A stretch of 64,000 nt of DNA from Nitrospirota bacterium (GCA_030684575.1 JAUXVD010000008.1:620001-684000); one strand, 5' to 3'. Positions 15,320 through 25,275 are shown, counted from the first letter of the stretch. Notes: a model not told the origin generated them from the sequence alone. Numbers and translations are program-made.

Positions 15320-18300
15320 ATGAGCATCCCCGGGCTTCCACCGAAGCAAGGCCTCTACGACCCTGAACAGGAGAAGGACTCCTGTGGCGTCGGCTTTGTC
15401 GTCAACATCAAGGGCGAAAAATCCCATACGATTGTGCAGCAGGGGCTGCAGATTCTCGTGAACCTCAGCCATCGGGGGGCGCAAGGCTGCGATCCCTGTA
15501 CGGGGGATGGCGCAGGGATCCTGCTCCAAGTTCCGCACGAATTTCTCCAGCGTGTCACCGGCGATGTGGGGGTCACGTTACCCAATGCCGGGGAATATGG
15601 CGTGGGGATGGTGTTTCTTCCGCCTCAGGTCGATGCGCGGCAACAATGTGAAGCGCTCGTCAGTACAATTATCGGCGAGGAGGGAGCCCGGCTCCTCGGG
15701 TGGCGCGATGTGCCGGTCAAGAGCGATGCGATCGGCCCCGTGGCCCGCAGCACCGAGCCGTTTATGCGGCAGGTCTTCATTGCCCGCGATGTTCTCAACG
15801 AAGGGCAGTTTGAACGGAAGCTCTATGTCATTCGCAAGCGGGTAGAAAAGGCCGTTCGTGAATCGGCGATTCAGGGGCGCGACTACTTCTACATCTCGAG
15901 CCTGTCGGCGAACACCATTGTGTACAAGGGCCTGCTGCTTCCCGAGCAGATGTCGGACTATTACCAGGACTTGAAGGATGAGCGCCTGACGAGCGCGCTG
16001 GCCCTCGTCCATTCCCGCTTCAGCACGAATACGTTCCCCACCTGGCCCCTGGCCCATCCCTATCGCTATATTTGCCATAACGGCGAGATCAATACGCTCA
16101 AGGGCAACGTGAATTGGATGCGCGCTCGGCAAGGCCGGCTCAACTCTGAATTGTTCGGCGAGGATCTGGCCAAGCTCTACCCGATCGTCTCCGAGCAGCA
16201 GAGCGACTCCGCTTGTTTGGACAATGCCGTGGAATTCCTGACCATGGGTGGCCGGTCTCTCCCGCACGTGATGATGATGTTGATTCCCGAACCCTGGGTG
16301 GCGAATCCGCAAATGGATCTCGACCGGCGCGGATTCTACGAGTATCACGCGGCGATGCAGGAGCCCTGGGACGGTCCGGCGGCAGTCTGTTTCACCGACG
16401 GGAAATTCATCGGCGCGACGCTCGATCGCAACGGCCTGCGTCCCTGCCGCTATCAAGTGACGACGGACGGCCTGGTGATCTTGGCGTCGGAAGCCGGTGT
16501 ATTGCCGATGGATCCTCAGAAGATCCGGCAGAAGGGGCGCCTCATGCCGGGCCGGATGTTCATGGTGGATACGGTGAAGGGGCGCATCATCGATGACGAG
16601 GAAGTGAAGGCCGAGATCGTCAGCCGCAAGCCCTACCGGTCCTGGGTCACGCAGTATCGGATTTCGCTCGACGAGTTGCCCGATCCCAGCAATGTGCCGC
16701 AGCCGGATCACCCGACGATCCGCCAGCGTCAGCAGGCCTTCGGCTACACGGTCGAAGAGTTGAAGATGGTCATCACCCCCATGGTGGTGGAGGGGCAGGA
16801 AGCCACCTCGTCGATGGGCACGGATACGCCGTTGGCGGTGCTCTCCGAGCGGCCGCAATTGCTCTTCAAGTATTTCAAGCAGCTGTTCGCCCAGGTCACG
16901 AATCCACCGATCGACCCGATCCGTGAAGAACTGGTCATGTCGCTGACCACCAGCATCGGGCCTAAGCCGAACTTGATGGATGAAAATCCGGAGTCCTGCC
17001 GCCGCATCCGGGTCAAACAGCCGATTCTGACCAACGCCGAGCTCCAGAAGATTCGCGAGATCGCCGATCCGCATTTTAAGAGTAAAACGCTGAAGATGCT
17101 GTTCAGGGTGGCTGAGGGGCCTGAGGGACTCGGAGCTGCCGTCGACGAGCTCTGCCGACAGGCCTCCCAGGCGATTAAAGAAGGCTACAAATTTCTGATT
17201 CTGAGCGATCGCGGGGTCAACGAAGAATGGGCGCCGATTCCGAGCCTCCTGGGCATCGCCTCCGTCCACCATCACCTGGTGCGCGACTGCACGAGGACCG
17301 AAGTCGGCCTCATTGTGGAAACCGGCGAGCCCCGCGATGTGCACCATTTCGCCTGTTTGATCGGCTATGGAGCCGGGACGGTGAATCCCTATCTCCTGTT
17401 CGAATCGATTGTGGACCTGGAGCGCGATGGCTACTTCCCCGAGGGGTTGGATGCGCAGACCGCGGAAGGCAAGTTCATCAAAGCGATTAATAAAGGTCTG
17501 CTCAAGATCTTCTCGAAGATGGGCATCTCGACGGTGCAATCCTACTGCGGCGCGCAGATTTTCGAGGCCATCGGATTGAATCACGACCTCATTGGCCGCT
17601 ACTTCACCGGTACGCCCTCGCGAGTGGAGGGGATCGGCATCCGCGAGGTCGGCGACGAAACATTGCGGCGGCATCGTTTGGCCTATGAACCGGCGCCGAT
17701 CCGACAGTTGGATTTCGGCGGGGAAATTCACTATCGCGTCCAGGGTGAGCATCACAACTGGAATCCTGACACGATTTATAAGCTGCAGCATGCGACGAGG
17801 AGCAACGATCCGAAGACCTTCGCCGAGTTTTCTCAGCTCGTGAACGATGAGAGCAAGCGGCGTTCGAACTTGCGCGGGCTGCTCGAATTCAAGTTCCTGC
17901 CCGAGCCGATTCCGGTCGAGGAAGTGGAATCGGCAAAAGAGATCGTCAAGCGATTCACGACCGGCGCGATGTCCTTCGGCTCGATCAGCAAGGAAGCACA
18001 CGAGACGCTGGCCATTGCGATGAACCGTCTGGGCGCGAAGAGCAACACCGGCGAAGGCGGCGAAGATCCCGAGCGATTCAAGCCGATGCCCAACGGGGAT
18101 TCGAAGAACAGCTATATCAAGCAGGTGGCGTCCGCGCGATTCGGCGTGACGAGTCATTATCTGGTCAATGCGAAAGAACTCCAGATCAAGATGGCGCAGG
18201 GGGCCAAGCCGGGCGAGGGCGGACAGTTGCCGGGGCACAAAGTCGATGAGAACATTGCGAAGTTCCGTTATGCCACGCCTGGCGTGCAGCTCATTTCGCC

Positions 18301-19837
18301 GCCGCCGCACCACGACATCTATTCCATCGAGGATCTGGCGCAGCTCATTTTCGATTTGAAGAATTCCAATCCGGACGCAGCGGTGTCCGTGAAGCTTGTG
18401 TCGGAAGTGGGCGTCGGGACCATTGCGGCCGGGGTCGCCAAGGCCCATGCGGACAAGGTGCTCATCAGCGGCGATTCCGGCGGCACCGGTGCGTCGCCGC
18501 TCTCGTCCATCAAGTATGCGGGAGTGCCGTGGGAACTGGGCCTGGCCGAAACGCATCAGACCCTCGTGCTCAACGATCTCCGTGGCCGCATCCGGGTGGA
18601 GACCGACGGGCAAATGAAGACCGGACGGGACGTGGCGATCGCTACCCTGTTGGGCGCCGAGGAGTTCGGGTTTGCCACCGCGCCCTTGATCGTCGAGGGC
18701 TGCATCATGATGCGGAAATGCCACCTCAATACCTGTCCCGTCGGCATTGCGACTCAGGATCCGGCCCTGCGAAAGAAGTTTGCCGGGCAGCCTGAACATA
18801 TCGTCAATTTCTTCTTCTTCATCGCCGAAGAACTGCGACAGATCATGGCCAAGCTGGGCTTCCGGACCATCAACGAGATGGTCGGGCGTGTCGATAAATT
18901 GAAGGTCCACAAGGCCGTCGACCATTGGAAGGCCAAGGGGCTCGATCTGACCCCTCTCTTGCAGGCTCCCAATGTGGGGCCGGAGGTTGCACGCTACTGT
19001 GTGCAGAAGCAGGATCACGGTCTTGCGGGCGTGCTCGACAACAAACTGATCGAGCTCTGTAAGCCAGCGCTGGAGAAGAAAGAGAAAGTTACACTCGAGC
19101 TACCGATTCGTAATGTGAATCGCACGGTCGGAACGATGCTCTCCAGCCGCGTGGCGAAACGATACGGGCTTGAGGGCCTGCCGGAAGATACCATCACGAT
19201 CAAGTTCACGGGGTCTGCCGGGCAGTCGTTCGGCGCGTTCCTGTCTCGCGGGATCACGCTCATCCTCGAAGGCGAGTCCAACGACTATCTGGGTAAGGGA
19301 CTCTCCGGCGGAAAGATTATTGTCTTTCCCCCGAAGCAGGCGCTGTATGTGCCGGAGGAAACGATCCTCATCGGCAATACCTCGCTCTACGGCGGGACAC
19401 AGGGCGAAGCCTATTGTTACGGCATGGCGGGCGAGCGGTTTGCGGTGCGGAACAGCGGCGTCAGGGCGGTGGTCGAAGGGACCGGCGATCACGGCTGCGA
19501 GTATATGACCGGCGGGGTGGTCGTGGTCTTGGGCCGGACGGGACGCAACTTTGCGGCCGGCATGTCGGGCGGCGTGGCTTTCGTGCTGAACGAACTCGAC
19601 AAGTTTCAGTCCCGCTGCAACCTCGGCATGGTGGAATTAGAGAAGGTCACGACGGCGGAAGACAAGAAGACGCTGCATGAGATGATCACGTCGCACTTTA
19701 TGCATACCGGCAGCCGGAACGCGAAGCGTATTCTGGATAGCTGGGAAGCGATGCTGCCGAAGTTCGAGAAGGTGATGCCGGTCGATTACAAGCGAGTCTT
19801 GGAAGAGCGCAAGAAGAAAGCCGCCTCGATCAAGTAA
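15320..19837 (+). CDS. gltB: glutamate synthase large subunit
   Basis: This 1505-residue enzyme makes two glutamates from glutamine and 2-oxoglutarate. The N-terminal class II glutaminase has its nucleophile Cys in EKDSCGVGF (near residue 22, exposed after propeptide removal). The central and FMN-binding synthase domains span roughly residues 430-1200, with the 3Fe-4S cluster cysteines in [17 protein letters not shown]. The C-terminal third is the GXGXG beta-helix ([13 protein letters not shown] and repeats). Length is normal. The gltD small subunit follows in the same direction 102 bp later, giving an NADPH-dependent GOGAT for ammonia assimilation. Confidence 0.97.
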   Translation: MSIPGLPPKQGLYDPEQEKDSCGVGFVVNIKGEKSHTIVQQGLQILVNLSHRGAQGCDPCTGDGAGILLQVPHEFLQRVTGDVGVTLPNAGEYGVGMVFLPPQVDARQQCEALVSTIIGEEGARLLGWRDVPVKSDAIGPVARSTEPFMRQVFIARDVLNEGQFERKLYVIRKRVEKAVRESAIQGRDYFYISSLSANTIVYKGLLLPEQMSDYYQDLKDERLTSALALVHSRFSTNTFPTWPLAHPYRYICHNGEINTLKGNVNWMRARQGRLNSELFGEDLAKLYPIVSEQQSDSACLDNAVEFLTMGGRSLPHVMMMLIPEPWVANPQMDLDRRGFYEYHAAMQEPWDGPAAVCFTDGKFIGATLDRNGLRPCRYQVTTDGLVILASEAGVLPMDPQKIRQKGRLMPGRMFMVDTVKGRIIDDEEVKAEIVSRKPYRSWVTQYRISLDELPDPSNVPQPDHPTIRQRQQAFGYTVEELKMVITPMVVEGQEATSSMGTDTPLAVLSERPQLLFKYFKQLFAQVTNPPIDPIREELVMSLTTSIGPKPNLMDENPESCRRIRVKQPILTNAELQKIREIADPHFKSKTLKMLFRVAEGPEGLGAAVDELCRQASQAIKEGYKFLILSDRGVNEEWAPIPSLLGIASVHHHLVRDCTRTEVGLIVETGEPRDVHHFACLIGYGAGTVNPYLLFESIVDLERDGYFPEGLDAQTAEGKFIKAINKGLLKIFSKMGISTVQSYCGAQIFEAIGLNHDLIGRYFTGTPSRVEGIGIREVGDETLRRHRLAYEPAPIRQLDFGGEIHYRVQGEHHNWNPDTIYKLQHATRSNDPKTFAEFSQLVNDESKRRSNLRGLLEFKFLPEPIPVEEVESAKEIVKRFTTGAMSFGSISKEAHETLAIAMNRLGAKSNTGEGGEDPERFKPMPNGDSKNSYIKQVASARFGVTSHYLVNAKELQIKMAQGAKPGEGGQLPGHKVDENIAKFRYATPGVQLISPPPHHDIYSIEDLAQLIFDLKNSNPDAAVSVKLVSEVGVGTIAAGVAKAHADKVLISGDSGGTGASPLSSIKYAGVPWELGLAETHQTLVLNDLRGRIRVETDGQMKTGRDVAIATLLGAEEFGFATAPLIVEGCIMMRKCHLNTCPVGIATQDPALRKKFAGQPEHIVNFFFFIAEELRQIMAKLGFRTINEMVGRVDKLKVHKAVDHWKAKGLDLTPLLQAPNVGPEVARYCVQKQDHGLAGVLDNKLIELCKPALEKKEKVTLELPIRNVNRTVGTMLSSRVAKRYGLEGLPEDTITIKFTGSAGQSFGAFLSRGITLILEGESNDYLGKGLSGGKIIVFPPKQALYVPEETILIGNTSLYGGTQGEAYCYGMAGERFAVRNSGVRAVVEGTGDHGCEYMTGGVVVVLGRTGRNFAAGMSGGVAFVLNELDKFQSRCNLGMVELEKVTTAEDKKTLHEMITSHFMHTGSRNAKRILDSWEAMLPKFEKVMPVDYKRVLEERKKKAASIK

Positions 19838-19939
19838 GGGAACGGGGATACAGGGGTAAAGGGATAGCGGAGAGGATCAACTCTCTGCGGTTTGGTCGAA
19901 AGCTGAGTGCTGATAACCGAGAGCTGAAAGCGATAAGAA

Positions 19940-21373
19940 ATGGGTGATCCAAAAGGTTTCATGAAATATGCCCGCGAGGGGCCCAAGCGGAAACCGGTCG
20001 AGCTGCGCGTGCTCGAGTGGAAGGAAATGTACGAGCCGCTCGCCGAGGAGAAGCTCAAGACGCAAGGCGCGCGTTGCATGGATTGCGGCGTCCCCTTCTG
20101 TCAGGGGTCGACCGGCTGTCCAGTCGTGAATCTGATTCCTGAGTGGAACGATCTCGTCTATCGTGGCCGCTGGAAAGACGCGCTCAAGGCGCTCCATACG
20201 ACGAACAATTTCCCCGAGTTCACCGGCCGCCTCTGCCCGGCGCCCTGTGAAGGGGCCTGCGTGCTCGGCATCAACGAAGATCCGGTCTCGATCAGGATTC
20301 TCGAGTGGAACATCATCGACCGTGGCTTCAATGAGGGCTACGTCGAACCGGTTCTTCCCGTGGTGCAGACGGGCAAGACGGTGGCGATTGTCGGGTCAGG
20401 TCCGGCTGGTATGGCCGCGGCGCAGCAGCTCGCGCGCGCCGGCCATCGCGTCACACTCTTCGAGAAGTCCGATCGTATCGGCGGCCTGCTGCGCTACGGC
20501 ATCCCCGATTTTAAAATGGAAAAGTGGGTCATCGACCGTCGGCTGGATCAGATGAAGGCCGAGGGGGTCGAGTTCAAGACCGGCGTGACCATCGGGAAAG
20601 ATATCACGGGTGAGCAGTTGCGGAAGCAGTTCGACGCCGTCGGCCTCACCATGGGTGCAGAGCAGGCCCGCGAGTTACCGATTCCTGGCCGCGAACTCAA
20701 GGGTGTGCATCTCGCGATGGAGTTTTTGACCCAGCAGAACAGACGCACGTCGGGCCTTCCCATTACGGATGAGCCGATCTCGGCGAAGGGCAAGCGCGTC
20801 ATTATCATTGGCGGCGGCGATACCGGCTCGGACTGTCTCGGGACTGCCCATCGGCAGGGTTGCGCCGAAGCCCATCAGTTTGAAGTGCTGCCGGAGCCTC
20901 CTCCAACCCGCGCGGGCTCGACCCCCTGGCCGCTCTGGCCGATGCAGCTTCGCACGTCGCATGCGCATGAAGAGGGCTGCGACCGGCAATGGAGCATCTC
21001 GACCACCAAGTTCACCGGCGAAAATGGCCAGGTGACGAAGCTGCACGGTAATCGCGTGAAGTTCGAGAACGGCAAGTTCACGCCGATTCCCGACAGCGAC
21101 TTCACGATGGATGCGGATTTGATTCTCCTGGCGATGGGCTTCACCGGCCCGGTGAAGAACGGCCTGCTCGACAGCCTGGGCGTGAAGTACGACGCACGCG
21201 GTGCAGTGTCGGTGGACGAAGGCTTCATGACCAACCTCGACGGCGTCTTTGCCGGCGGCGATACCAAGCGCGGGGCCTCGCTCATCGTCTGGGCGATAGC
21301 CGAAGGGCGCAAGATGGCGGCAGGCATGGACAAGTATCTGCAAGCCGGCAAGTCTGCCAAAACAGGCCGCTGA
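19940..21373 (+). CDS. gltD: glutamate synthase small subunit
   Basis: This 477-residue flavoprotein passes electrons from NADPH to the large subunit. The N-terminal domain has two 4Fe-4S cysteine groups (CMDCGVPFCQGSTGCPV and, later, CPAPCEGACV). The FAD-binding loop is VAIVGSGPAGMAAAQQLA near residue 150 and the NADPH loop is VIIIGGGDTGSDCLG near 290. The C-terminal GVFAGGDTKRGASLIVWAI is the second FAD-contact segment. The gene is downstream of gltB, as in most GOGAT operons. Its last codons overlap a structured intergenic repeat. Confidence 0.96.
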   Translation: MGDPKGFMKYAREGPKRKPVELRVLEWKEMYEPLAEEKLKTQGARCMDCGVPFCQGSTGCPVVNLIPEWNDLVYRGRWKDALKALHTTNNFPEFTGRLCPAPCEGACVLGINEDPVSIRILEWNIIDRGFNEGYVEPVLPVVQTGKTVAIVGSGPAGMAAAQQLARAGHRVTLFEKSDRIGGLLRYGIPDFKMEKWVIDRRLDQMKAEGVEFKTGVTIGKDITGEQLRKQFDAVGLTMGAEQARELPIPGRELKGVHLAMEFLTQQNRRTSGLPITDEPISAKGKRVIIIGGGDTGSDCLGTAHRQGCAEAHQFEVLPEPPPTRAGSTPWPLWPMQLRTSHAHEEGCDRQWSISTTKFTGENGQVTKLHGNRVKFENGKFTPIPDSDFTMDADLILLAMGFTGPVKNGLLDSLGVKYDARGAVSVDEGFMTNLDGVFAGGDTKRGASLIVWAIAEGRKMAAGMDKYLQAGKSAKTGR

Positions 21374-21482
21374 AACGGCCTTCAACTGCGTTCTCGCTTC
21401 TCTTAAACCCTCAACGTACTTAAAACAGTACGCCTCGGGCTTTCGCTCGCTGCGGCCTTGTTGGAAGACCGTTTTGAGCGGC
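21366..21482. repeat. structured intergenic repeat, copy C
   Basis: The outer stem GCCGCTGAAACGG / CCGTTTTGAGCGGC begins inside the last codons of gltD. The centre is CCTCAACGTACTTAAAACAG then TACGCCTCGGG. The central stem is GTACT / AGTAC, a change from GTACC / GGTAC in other copies that preserves pairing. Confidence 0.72.
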
Positions 21483-21595
21483 TTAAAATTAATTCAGCCT
21501 ACGGGTATGAGTTGACAGCCAATTCGAACGCAAAGTAGCCTCCTCGATGTTGCAATATTCATATCCCTCTTAACCTAGGATCAGAAGAATCGGTT

Positions 21596-22357
21596 ATGGC
21601 AGAGCAAAACATTATTTCTGATCTAGCTTCACTTGAGAAAGCCATTTTGCTGATGGAGTCAAAGTTCAGCAGTACACCAGATTTCTGGTGGCGAGGTCAC
21701 TCTTTGCTGGAGTGGGATCTGGTCCCAAGCGTCTATAGGTTGGGACGAGATGTCGACGAGCATAACTACGCATGGACATTTCTCCAGTATGCGCCATCTA
21801 GGTATGAACGATGCCCGGCAGAAAAGAATTGGGCTGCATGGCTATTTCTTATGCAGCACTACGGTGTACCGACCAGACTATTGGATTGGACTAAATCTGC
21901 CCTGATAGGTCTTTATTTCGCGGTTGCAGACCCTCAACATGATGAAAAGCCAGGAGCTCTATGGGGGTTGCAGCCGAGTCTTTTGAATAAATTCCAAGCT
22001 TCTATAGATGGTCTAATTCCGGTTGACGATGATCGCGTTAGGAGACTAGCCGAGGACGCTTTTGCCCACATGATGCCGAAAAAGTCGCAGCAAATAATTG
22101 CTGTTCCTACTCAGCAACGCGACGTGAGGCATCTGGTGCAGGAGTCAATGTTTACGTTGCATGGAAGTAGTCAGCCATTAAACAAGTTTGAGATCAGTAA
22201 AGAATATCTTGTTTATTGGGAAATCCCGTCCTCTTCAAAGAGTCGATTGAGATACACTTTAGACAGGATGGGGATGAACGGTGCAAACCTGTTCCCTGAT
22301 CTTGAAAACCTAGCTCGCCACGTTGGCTCCCTGGAATTCCGAAAACCCGATGTTTGA
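21596..22357 (+). CDS. FRG-domain protein
   Basis: This 253-residue protein carries the FRG domain, named after a conserved Phe/Trp-Arg-Gly. The key segment is FWWRGHSLLEWDLVPSVYR near residue 30, followed by WLFLMQHYGVPTRLLDWTKS near 82, the most conserved FRG motif. FRG proteins are of unknown biochemical function and are frequent in mobile and defence-type gene neighbourhoods. The protein has no signal peptide. Base composition is clearly more AT-rich than gltD, marking the start of an accessory island. It has no obvious operon partner, since the next element is a pseudogene. Confidence 0.85.
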   Translation: MAEQNIISDLASLEKAILLMESKFSSTPDFWWRGHSLLEWDLVPSVYRLGRDVDEHNYAWTFLQYAPSRYERCPAEKNWAAWLFLMQHYGVPTRLLDWTKSALIGLYFAVADPQHDEKPGALWGLQPSLLNKFQASIDGLIPVDDDRVRRLAEDAFAHMMPKKSQQIIAVPTQQRDVRHLVQESMFTLHGSSQPLNKFEISKEYLVYWEIPSSSKSRLRYTLDRMGMNGANLFPDLENLARHVGSLEFRKPDV

Positions 22358-22441
22358 GTGAAGAGGGGACTGTCCTCTAGGTTCTACCTGTAATGGCGTG
22401 CTTGGATTGAAGGTTGTTTATCCATAGAGGTATTTATAATG

Positions 22442-22604
22442 ATGACGCAACAAACTTATCCCCGAAGTCCCAAAGCCCTGCTCGGTGGCATTGCCCACTT
22501 GGGGCGGTTTATCGACAAGATTCGTCTGCGGCATGCAGGCTAGATTCAGGACTACAACTACATCACTGCGGGTTCGATAAGTATCTGGTCGATTTTCTAC
22601 AGAT
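22442..22604 (+). pseudogene. broken duplicate of the DUF5069 gene 5' end
   Basis: This stretch matches the first 150 bp or so of the intact DUF5069 gene at 25476 with roughly 92 % identity by eye (for example CCCAAAGCCCTGCTCGGTGG in both). An in-frame TAG at 22541 replaces an AAG codon, and a one-base deletion in CACTGCGGGTTCG shifts the frame further on. The homology ends near 22604. It is a dead partial copy. Together with the intact gene it brackets the accessory segment. Confidence 0.88.
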
Positions 22605-22618
22605 CGAAGAAGATAAAA

Positions 22619-22635
22619 GTTCCAGGAACCATTGA
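22619..22635. repeat. 17-bp direct repeat, left copy, flanking the DUF3800 gene
   Basis: GTTCCAGGAACCATTGA, containing the palindrome GTTCC-A-GGAAC, is repeated exactly at 23691-23707. The two copies enclose the DUF3800 gene in a unit of about 1.07 kb. Confidence 0.7.
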
Positions 22636-22671
22636 CCGGATCGTTGCCCGATTAGACTTCAAGGAAGCGCG

Positions 22672-23601
22672 ATGACCAAGGTGTTCCTCTATTGTGATGA
22701 GTCTGGTGCAAAAGGTTACGCCAACCAGGACGAAACCTACCCTGGAGAGGTCGGAGTCTTCGCTGGAATCATGATTCCAGAGGAATGCATTGCCACCGTG
22801 AAGAGCACCTTTGACCAGCTTGCAGCACGCTACATGCCGACTTCTGGAAAACTTCATATCGCTGATCTTTTGACTGAACAGCAAGGGCGTATACGAAATG
22901 AATTGTTTGCAGAGATAAGACGCACCAAGTTCCCATGCTTCTGGTACGCCATTCACGTTGCGGGATTACATGCACATCACTCGGCTCAGACTGCATTGTT
23001 GAAGCGGAGCGCAGAGGAGTTCCATCTTGCGCGCGGAGGAAACGATCCACGGATCAAGCGAGGTAGTTCGCGTGAAGAACCCGCCTCCATGCATGTAGAG
23101 CTTTTTTCTGGTCTTTACTCGCATCTCGTCGCGTTCTTGGTGGAGCGTGGTCAGGAAGGCGTAGACGTCGAAATTCAAACAGATCATGTGGATACGCCGA
23201 TCATGAAACGCTTTAAGGAAGTTGCAAGCGATCTGCTAAATAACGATCCACGGGTGTCGACACCTACAGGCTTTGATACCGTTGAGAAAAAAGTTGTGGG
23301 TGGTTCAGTCACGTGTTCGGTTCAATGGCCGCCAGAGCTTGACTTTTCGCCTGTAGTGAAGAGTTTGTCTATCGGGACGGTACCTCAGAGCGATGGCCTA
23401 GTGCTTGCCGCGGATGTGTTGGCTAATAGCTTGAACCATCTATTCAAGATTAGAGGCCCAGGCACTTTATACACTCCATTGAACTGCAGAGACGCGGTTG
23501 CTAATCATCCGCTCGCAGAGTATCTCAACGCATTCAGGAGTTGGGGCTCTGGTGATCTCATTGGCGACAGAATCTACCAGCATCCGAAAGCTGGTGCTTG
23601 A
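22672..23601 (+). CDS. DUF3800-domain protein
   Basis: This 309-residue protein begins MTKVFLYCDESGAKG; the DESG motif close to the N terminus is the hallmark of DUF3800, a family with an RNase H-like fold proposed from remote similarity. A second conserved part is GLVLAADVLANSLNHLF near residue 245, where a late Asp is typical. Function is unproven. Homologues are common in prophages and genomic islands. The gene is enclosed by exact 17-bp direct repeats, is AT-richer than the host genes, and has no neighbour in the same operon. Confidence 0.82.
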   Translation: MTKVFLYCDESGAKGYANQDETYPGEVGVFAGIMIPEECIATVKSTFDQLAARYMPTSGKLHIADLLTEQQGRIRNELFAEIRRTKFPCFWYAIHVAGLHAHHSAQTALLKRSAEEFHLARGGNDPRIKRGSSREEPASMHVELFSGLYSHLVAFLVERGQEGVDVEIQTDHVDTPIMKRFKEVASDLLNNDPRVSTPTGFDTVEKKVVGGSVTCSVQWPPELDFSPVVKSLSIGTVPQSDGLVLAADVLANSLNHLFKIRGPGTLYTPLNCRDAVANHPLAEYLNAFRSWGSGDLIGDRIYQHPKAGA

Positions 23602-23657
23602 GCTTCTATTTTTGAACCAGTTACCGTTGTACTTCGCTTGTGAATCGGCGATGCTTA

Positions 23658-23697
23658 TGAGCAGAAAAAGGTTCCAGTGAGCAGAAAAAGGTTCCAG
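23658..23697. repeat. 20-bp tandem duplication
   Basis: The unit TGAGCAGAAAAAGGTTCCAG occurs twice in tandem (23658-23677 and 23678-23697). The second copy runs into the right-hand GGTTCCAGGAACC palindrome, hinting at slippage or repeated insertion at this site. Confidence 0.7.
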
Positions 23698-23707
23698 GAA
23701 CCATTGA
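23691..23707. repeat. 17-bp direct repeat, right copy, flanking the DUF3800 gene
   Basis: This is an exact copy of the 17-mer at 22619-22635. It lies about 90 bp after the DUF3800 stop codon. Confidence 0.7.
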
Positions 23708-23831
23708 TTTGCCATTTGATCGGTGACCTGCGGCAACGCGGCCTCTGGTAATGAAATAACATCCAACCATCCAATTCTGAGACTGCTTCGAGGCGGACGC
23801 TGTAAAGAGGCGTTTGAGTGACAATGAAATC

Positions 23832-24296
23832 ATGAGAGCGAATGCCGCTAACTCCTTCTCGATAGCGTGGTTATTGTTAGCACTCTTGTCGGTAGTGGCT
23901 GCTTGTAGTGATTCGATAGCATCCTGGAATCCTGAGGACAAGAGGAATATTCAGCATTTTTTTGCATCTCAGGCGGCCGATTTGGCTGCGGTGCAGTTAT
24001 CGAACTCGGGTGCATCCTATTCAATCATGTCCGGGATCGTCAAAGAGTGGGGTCGTTGCTTGACTTTGCATCTGGTTGAGCAGGGAAAACAAAGTAATCA
24101 GGCTTCTGTATCTCTCGTGGAGAAAGCAAAGGTGTCAGCCTCAGTTGTTTCTGCCGCGCACCTGCTCGAAAGCGGCTCTGACGTTCGACCCTTTCAGGAG
24201 TTGTTGGGGCATCGTGATGTCAAGCCGACGATGATCTCCATGCATGTGCTCAACCGAGATCCAGGGGGCGTTCGCAGTCCGCTGGATGGATGGTGA
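23832..24296 (+). CDS. chimeric open frame: lipoprotein-like N terminus fused to an integron-integrase C-terminal tail
   Basis: This protein of about 154 residues has two unrelated parts. Residues 1-30 are a lipoprotein signal ([16 protein letters not shown], lipobox VAAC), followed by about 75 residues of no known family. The last 45 residues ([20 protein letters not shown], then [19 protein letters not shown] and VRSPLDG) match the C-terminal end of IntI integron integrases, including the HLLE and ELLGH segments and the usual catalytic-Tyr region. Here the Tyr of the expected IYTHVLNR is replaced (ISMHVLNR), so no recombinase activity is possible. The open frame is probably a product of deletion or cassette rearrangement. 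Its start and expression are uncertain. Confidence 0.65.
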   Translation: MRANAANSFSIAWLLLALLSVVAACSDSIASWNPEDKRNIQHFFASQAADLAAVQLSNSGASYSIMSGIVKEWGRCLTLHLVEQGKQSNQASVSLVEKAKVSASVVSAAHLLESGSDVRPFQELLGHRDVKPTMISMHVLNRDPGGVRSPLDGW

Positions 24297-24315
24297 ACTC
24301 CCTTTCGGAGGTGGT

Positions 24316-24346
24316 GTTATGCGGACCGGCCTAAACATTGTTAGGC
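24316..24346 (+). other. attI-like integron recombination site
   Basis: The stretch contains GTTATGC (24316-24322) and ends GCCTAAACATTGTTAGGC (24329-24346), in which GTTAGGC fits the integron core GTTRRRY. It resembles from memory the end of the class 1 attI site (CCTAAAACAAAGTTAGGC). It starts 20 bp after the integrase-tail stop and precedes a one-gene cassette. The assignment rests on pattern and position. Confidence 0.5.
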
Positions 24347-24369
24347 AACTCAATCTTCGAGGAGTAAAT

Positions 24370-24642
24370 ATGCGAATTATCATTGCTGCACTTATCTCAC
24401 TGGCACTGTCTGGGTGCGCAACAAATTCAGGCATCGTTGATCTCGGTGGAGGCAACTACGTCTATGCAAAAGAGGATGCATGGGCTTACAACGGAAACGC
24501 AACGAAAGTAGAAATTTTAAAAGAGGCCGCCGCATTCTGTACGAAGCAAGGAATGCAAATGTCAGTACAAAGCTCGGATGCGAAACCTTATATGCCTTAC
24601 TCTTCGTTCGCCGGTGCTGAAGTTCAATTCAGCTGCAAGTGA
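24370..24642 (+). CDS. small lipoprotein, probable integron cassette gene
   Basis: This encodes 90 residues: a classic lipoprotein signal MRIIIAALISLALSGC with lipobox LSGC, then a short domain with GGGNYVYAKEDAWAYNGN and two later Cys that may pair. AGGAG lies 6 bp before the ATG. The gene begins 24 bp after the core-like GTTAGGC and ends 8 bp before GCCTAAC of an attC-like palindrome, exactly the layout of an integron cassette. No functional family is recognised. Confidence 0.72.
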   Translation: MRIIIAALISLALSGCATNSGIVDLGGGNYVYAKEDAWAYNGNATKVEILKEAAAFCTKQGMQMSVQSSDAKPYMPYSSFAGAEVQFSCK

Positions 24643-24644
24643 TT

Positions 24645-24718
24645 CATTTGCCTAACCCTTCGGGCAACCGAACCTGCCTCCGGCAGGCCGGTTACCGCCA
24701 ACGCTAAACCCGCAAATG
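24645..24718. repeat. attC-like imperfect palindrome
   Basis: Directly after the cassette gene, CATTTGC (24645-24651) pairs with GCAAATG (24712-24718). The inverse core GCCTAAC (24650-24656) fits RYYYAAC. An inner hairpin is AACCG-aa-CCTGCC / GGCAGG-c-CGGTT. The expected 3' core GTTRRRY is not found; GCTAAAC lies in its place. The site therefore looks degenerate or is another kind of palindrome. Confidence 0.45.
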
Positions 24719-25275
24719 TGTACGTAAGACTGGCGCTCGGCAAAGAATAGGTTCATGCAAAGAAAAGAATTTACGAACCGTTGATTGCTCCGAGCGCTGG
24801 CATGCTGTCCGCGACCTCACCGGAAGAACGGGGACCCACCGAGGCGCGGCTAGCGCGCTTGATTCATGGGGGCTCGTTACGAAACTGTGGAGACGCCGAG
24901 CGAGACGGGCGCGCGGAGCCCCGAGAGGCCGAGGCGTACTCGAAGCAGTACGTTGAGGTCGGGAGGGGCGAGCCCGCCCGCCAGTATGTATACTATGAGC
25001 ATACTGGCTTGTCGTAGCGGCGTGTCTGCAGTTGCAGTAGAGCTCTCATGAATCATGCGCGCTGGGAAAGCTGGAACTGACTGAGGTACTGCGGTCATCG
25101 ACCGCAGCCGAAGGAATTCCAGAAGGCTTCCGCTCTGCCAAGCCCGCGAGGGTCGTTCTGGGAGGTGGGGAGCAGCGGCAGCATGTCAGCGCTCGTCATT
25201 TTACGGCAGACCGTTTCTGTACATTTCTTTCGCTGATGTGTATGGTTTGTTGTGTAGCAACAGGCGGAAACTTGT
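24719..25275. other. gene-free stretch of the accessory island
   Basis: No supported gene is present. It contains a diverged copy G of the structured repeat, an inverted pair CCAGTATG / CATACTGG (near 24981-25007), and a perfect hairpin CTGCGGTC-atc-GACCGCAG (25089-25107) without a T-run. A degenerate relative of the GGTTCC...GAACC motif lies near 24765-24785. Confidence 0.5.
24907..24980. repeat. structured intergenic repeat, copy G (diverged)
   Basis: The core CCGAGGCGTACTCGAAGCAG then TACGTTGAGGTCGGG matches the centre of copy C in inverted orientation, with GTACT / AGTAC as the inner stem. Outer arms GGGCG / CGCCC are only weakly conserved, so boundaries are approximate. Confidence 0.5.

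Noticed and set aside
15578-19018. A 1146-residue open frame on the minus strand opposite gltB
   Set aside because: Its sequence is rich in Arg, His, Leu and Pro with no motifs and it exactly mirrors the GC-rich gltB codons. It is an antisense shadow of a conserved enzyme.
24645-24718. A functional attC site
   Set aside because: The 3' core GTTRRRY is missing, so it is reported only as an attC-like palindrome.
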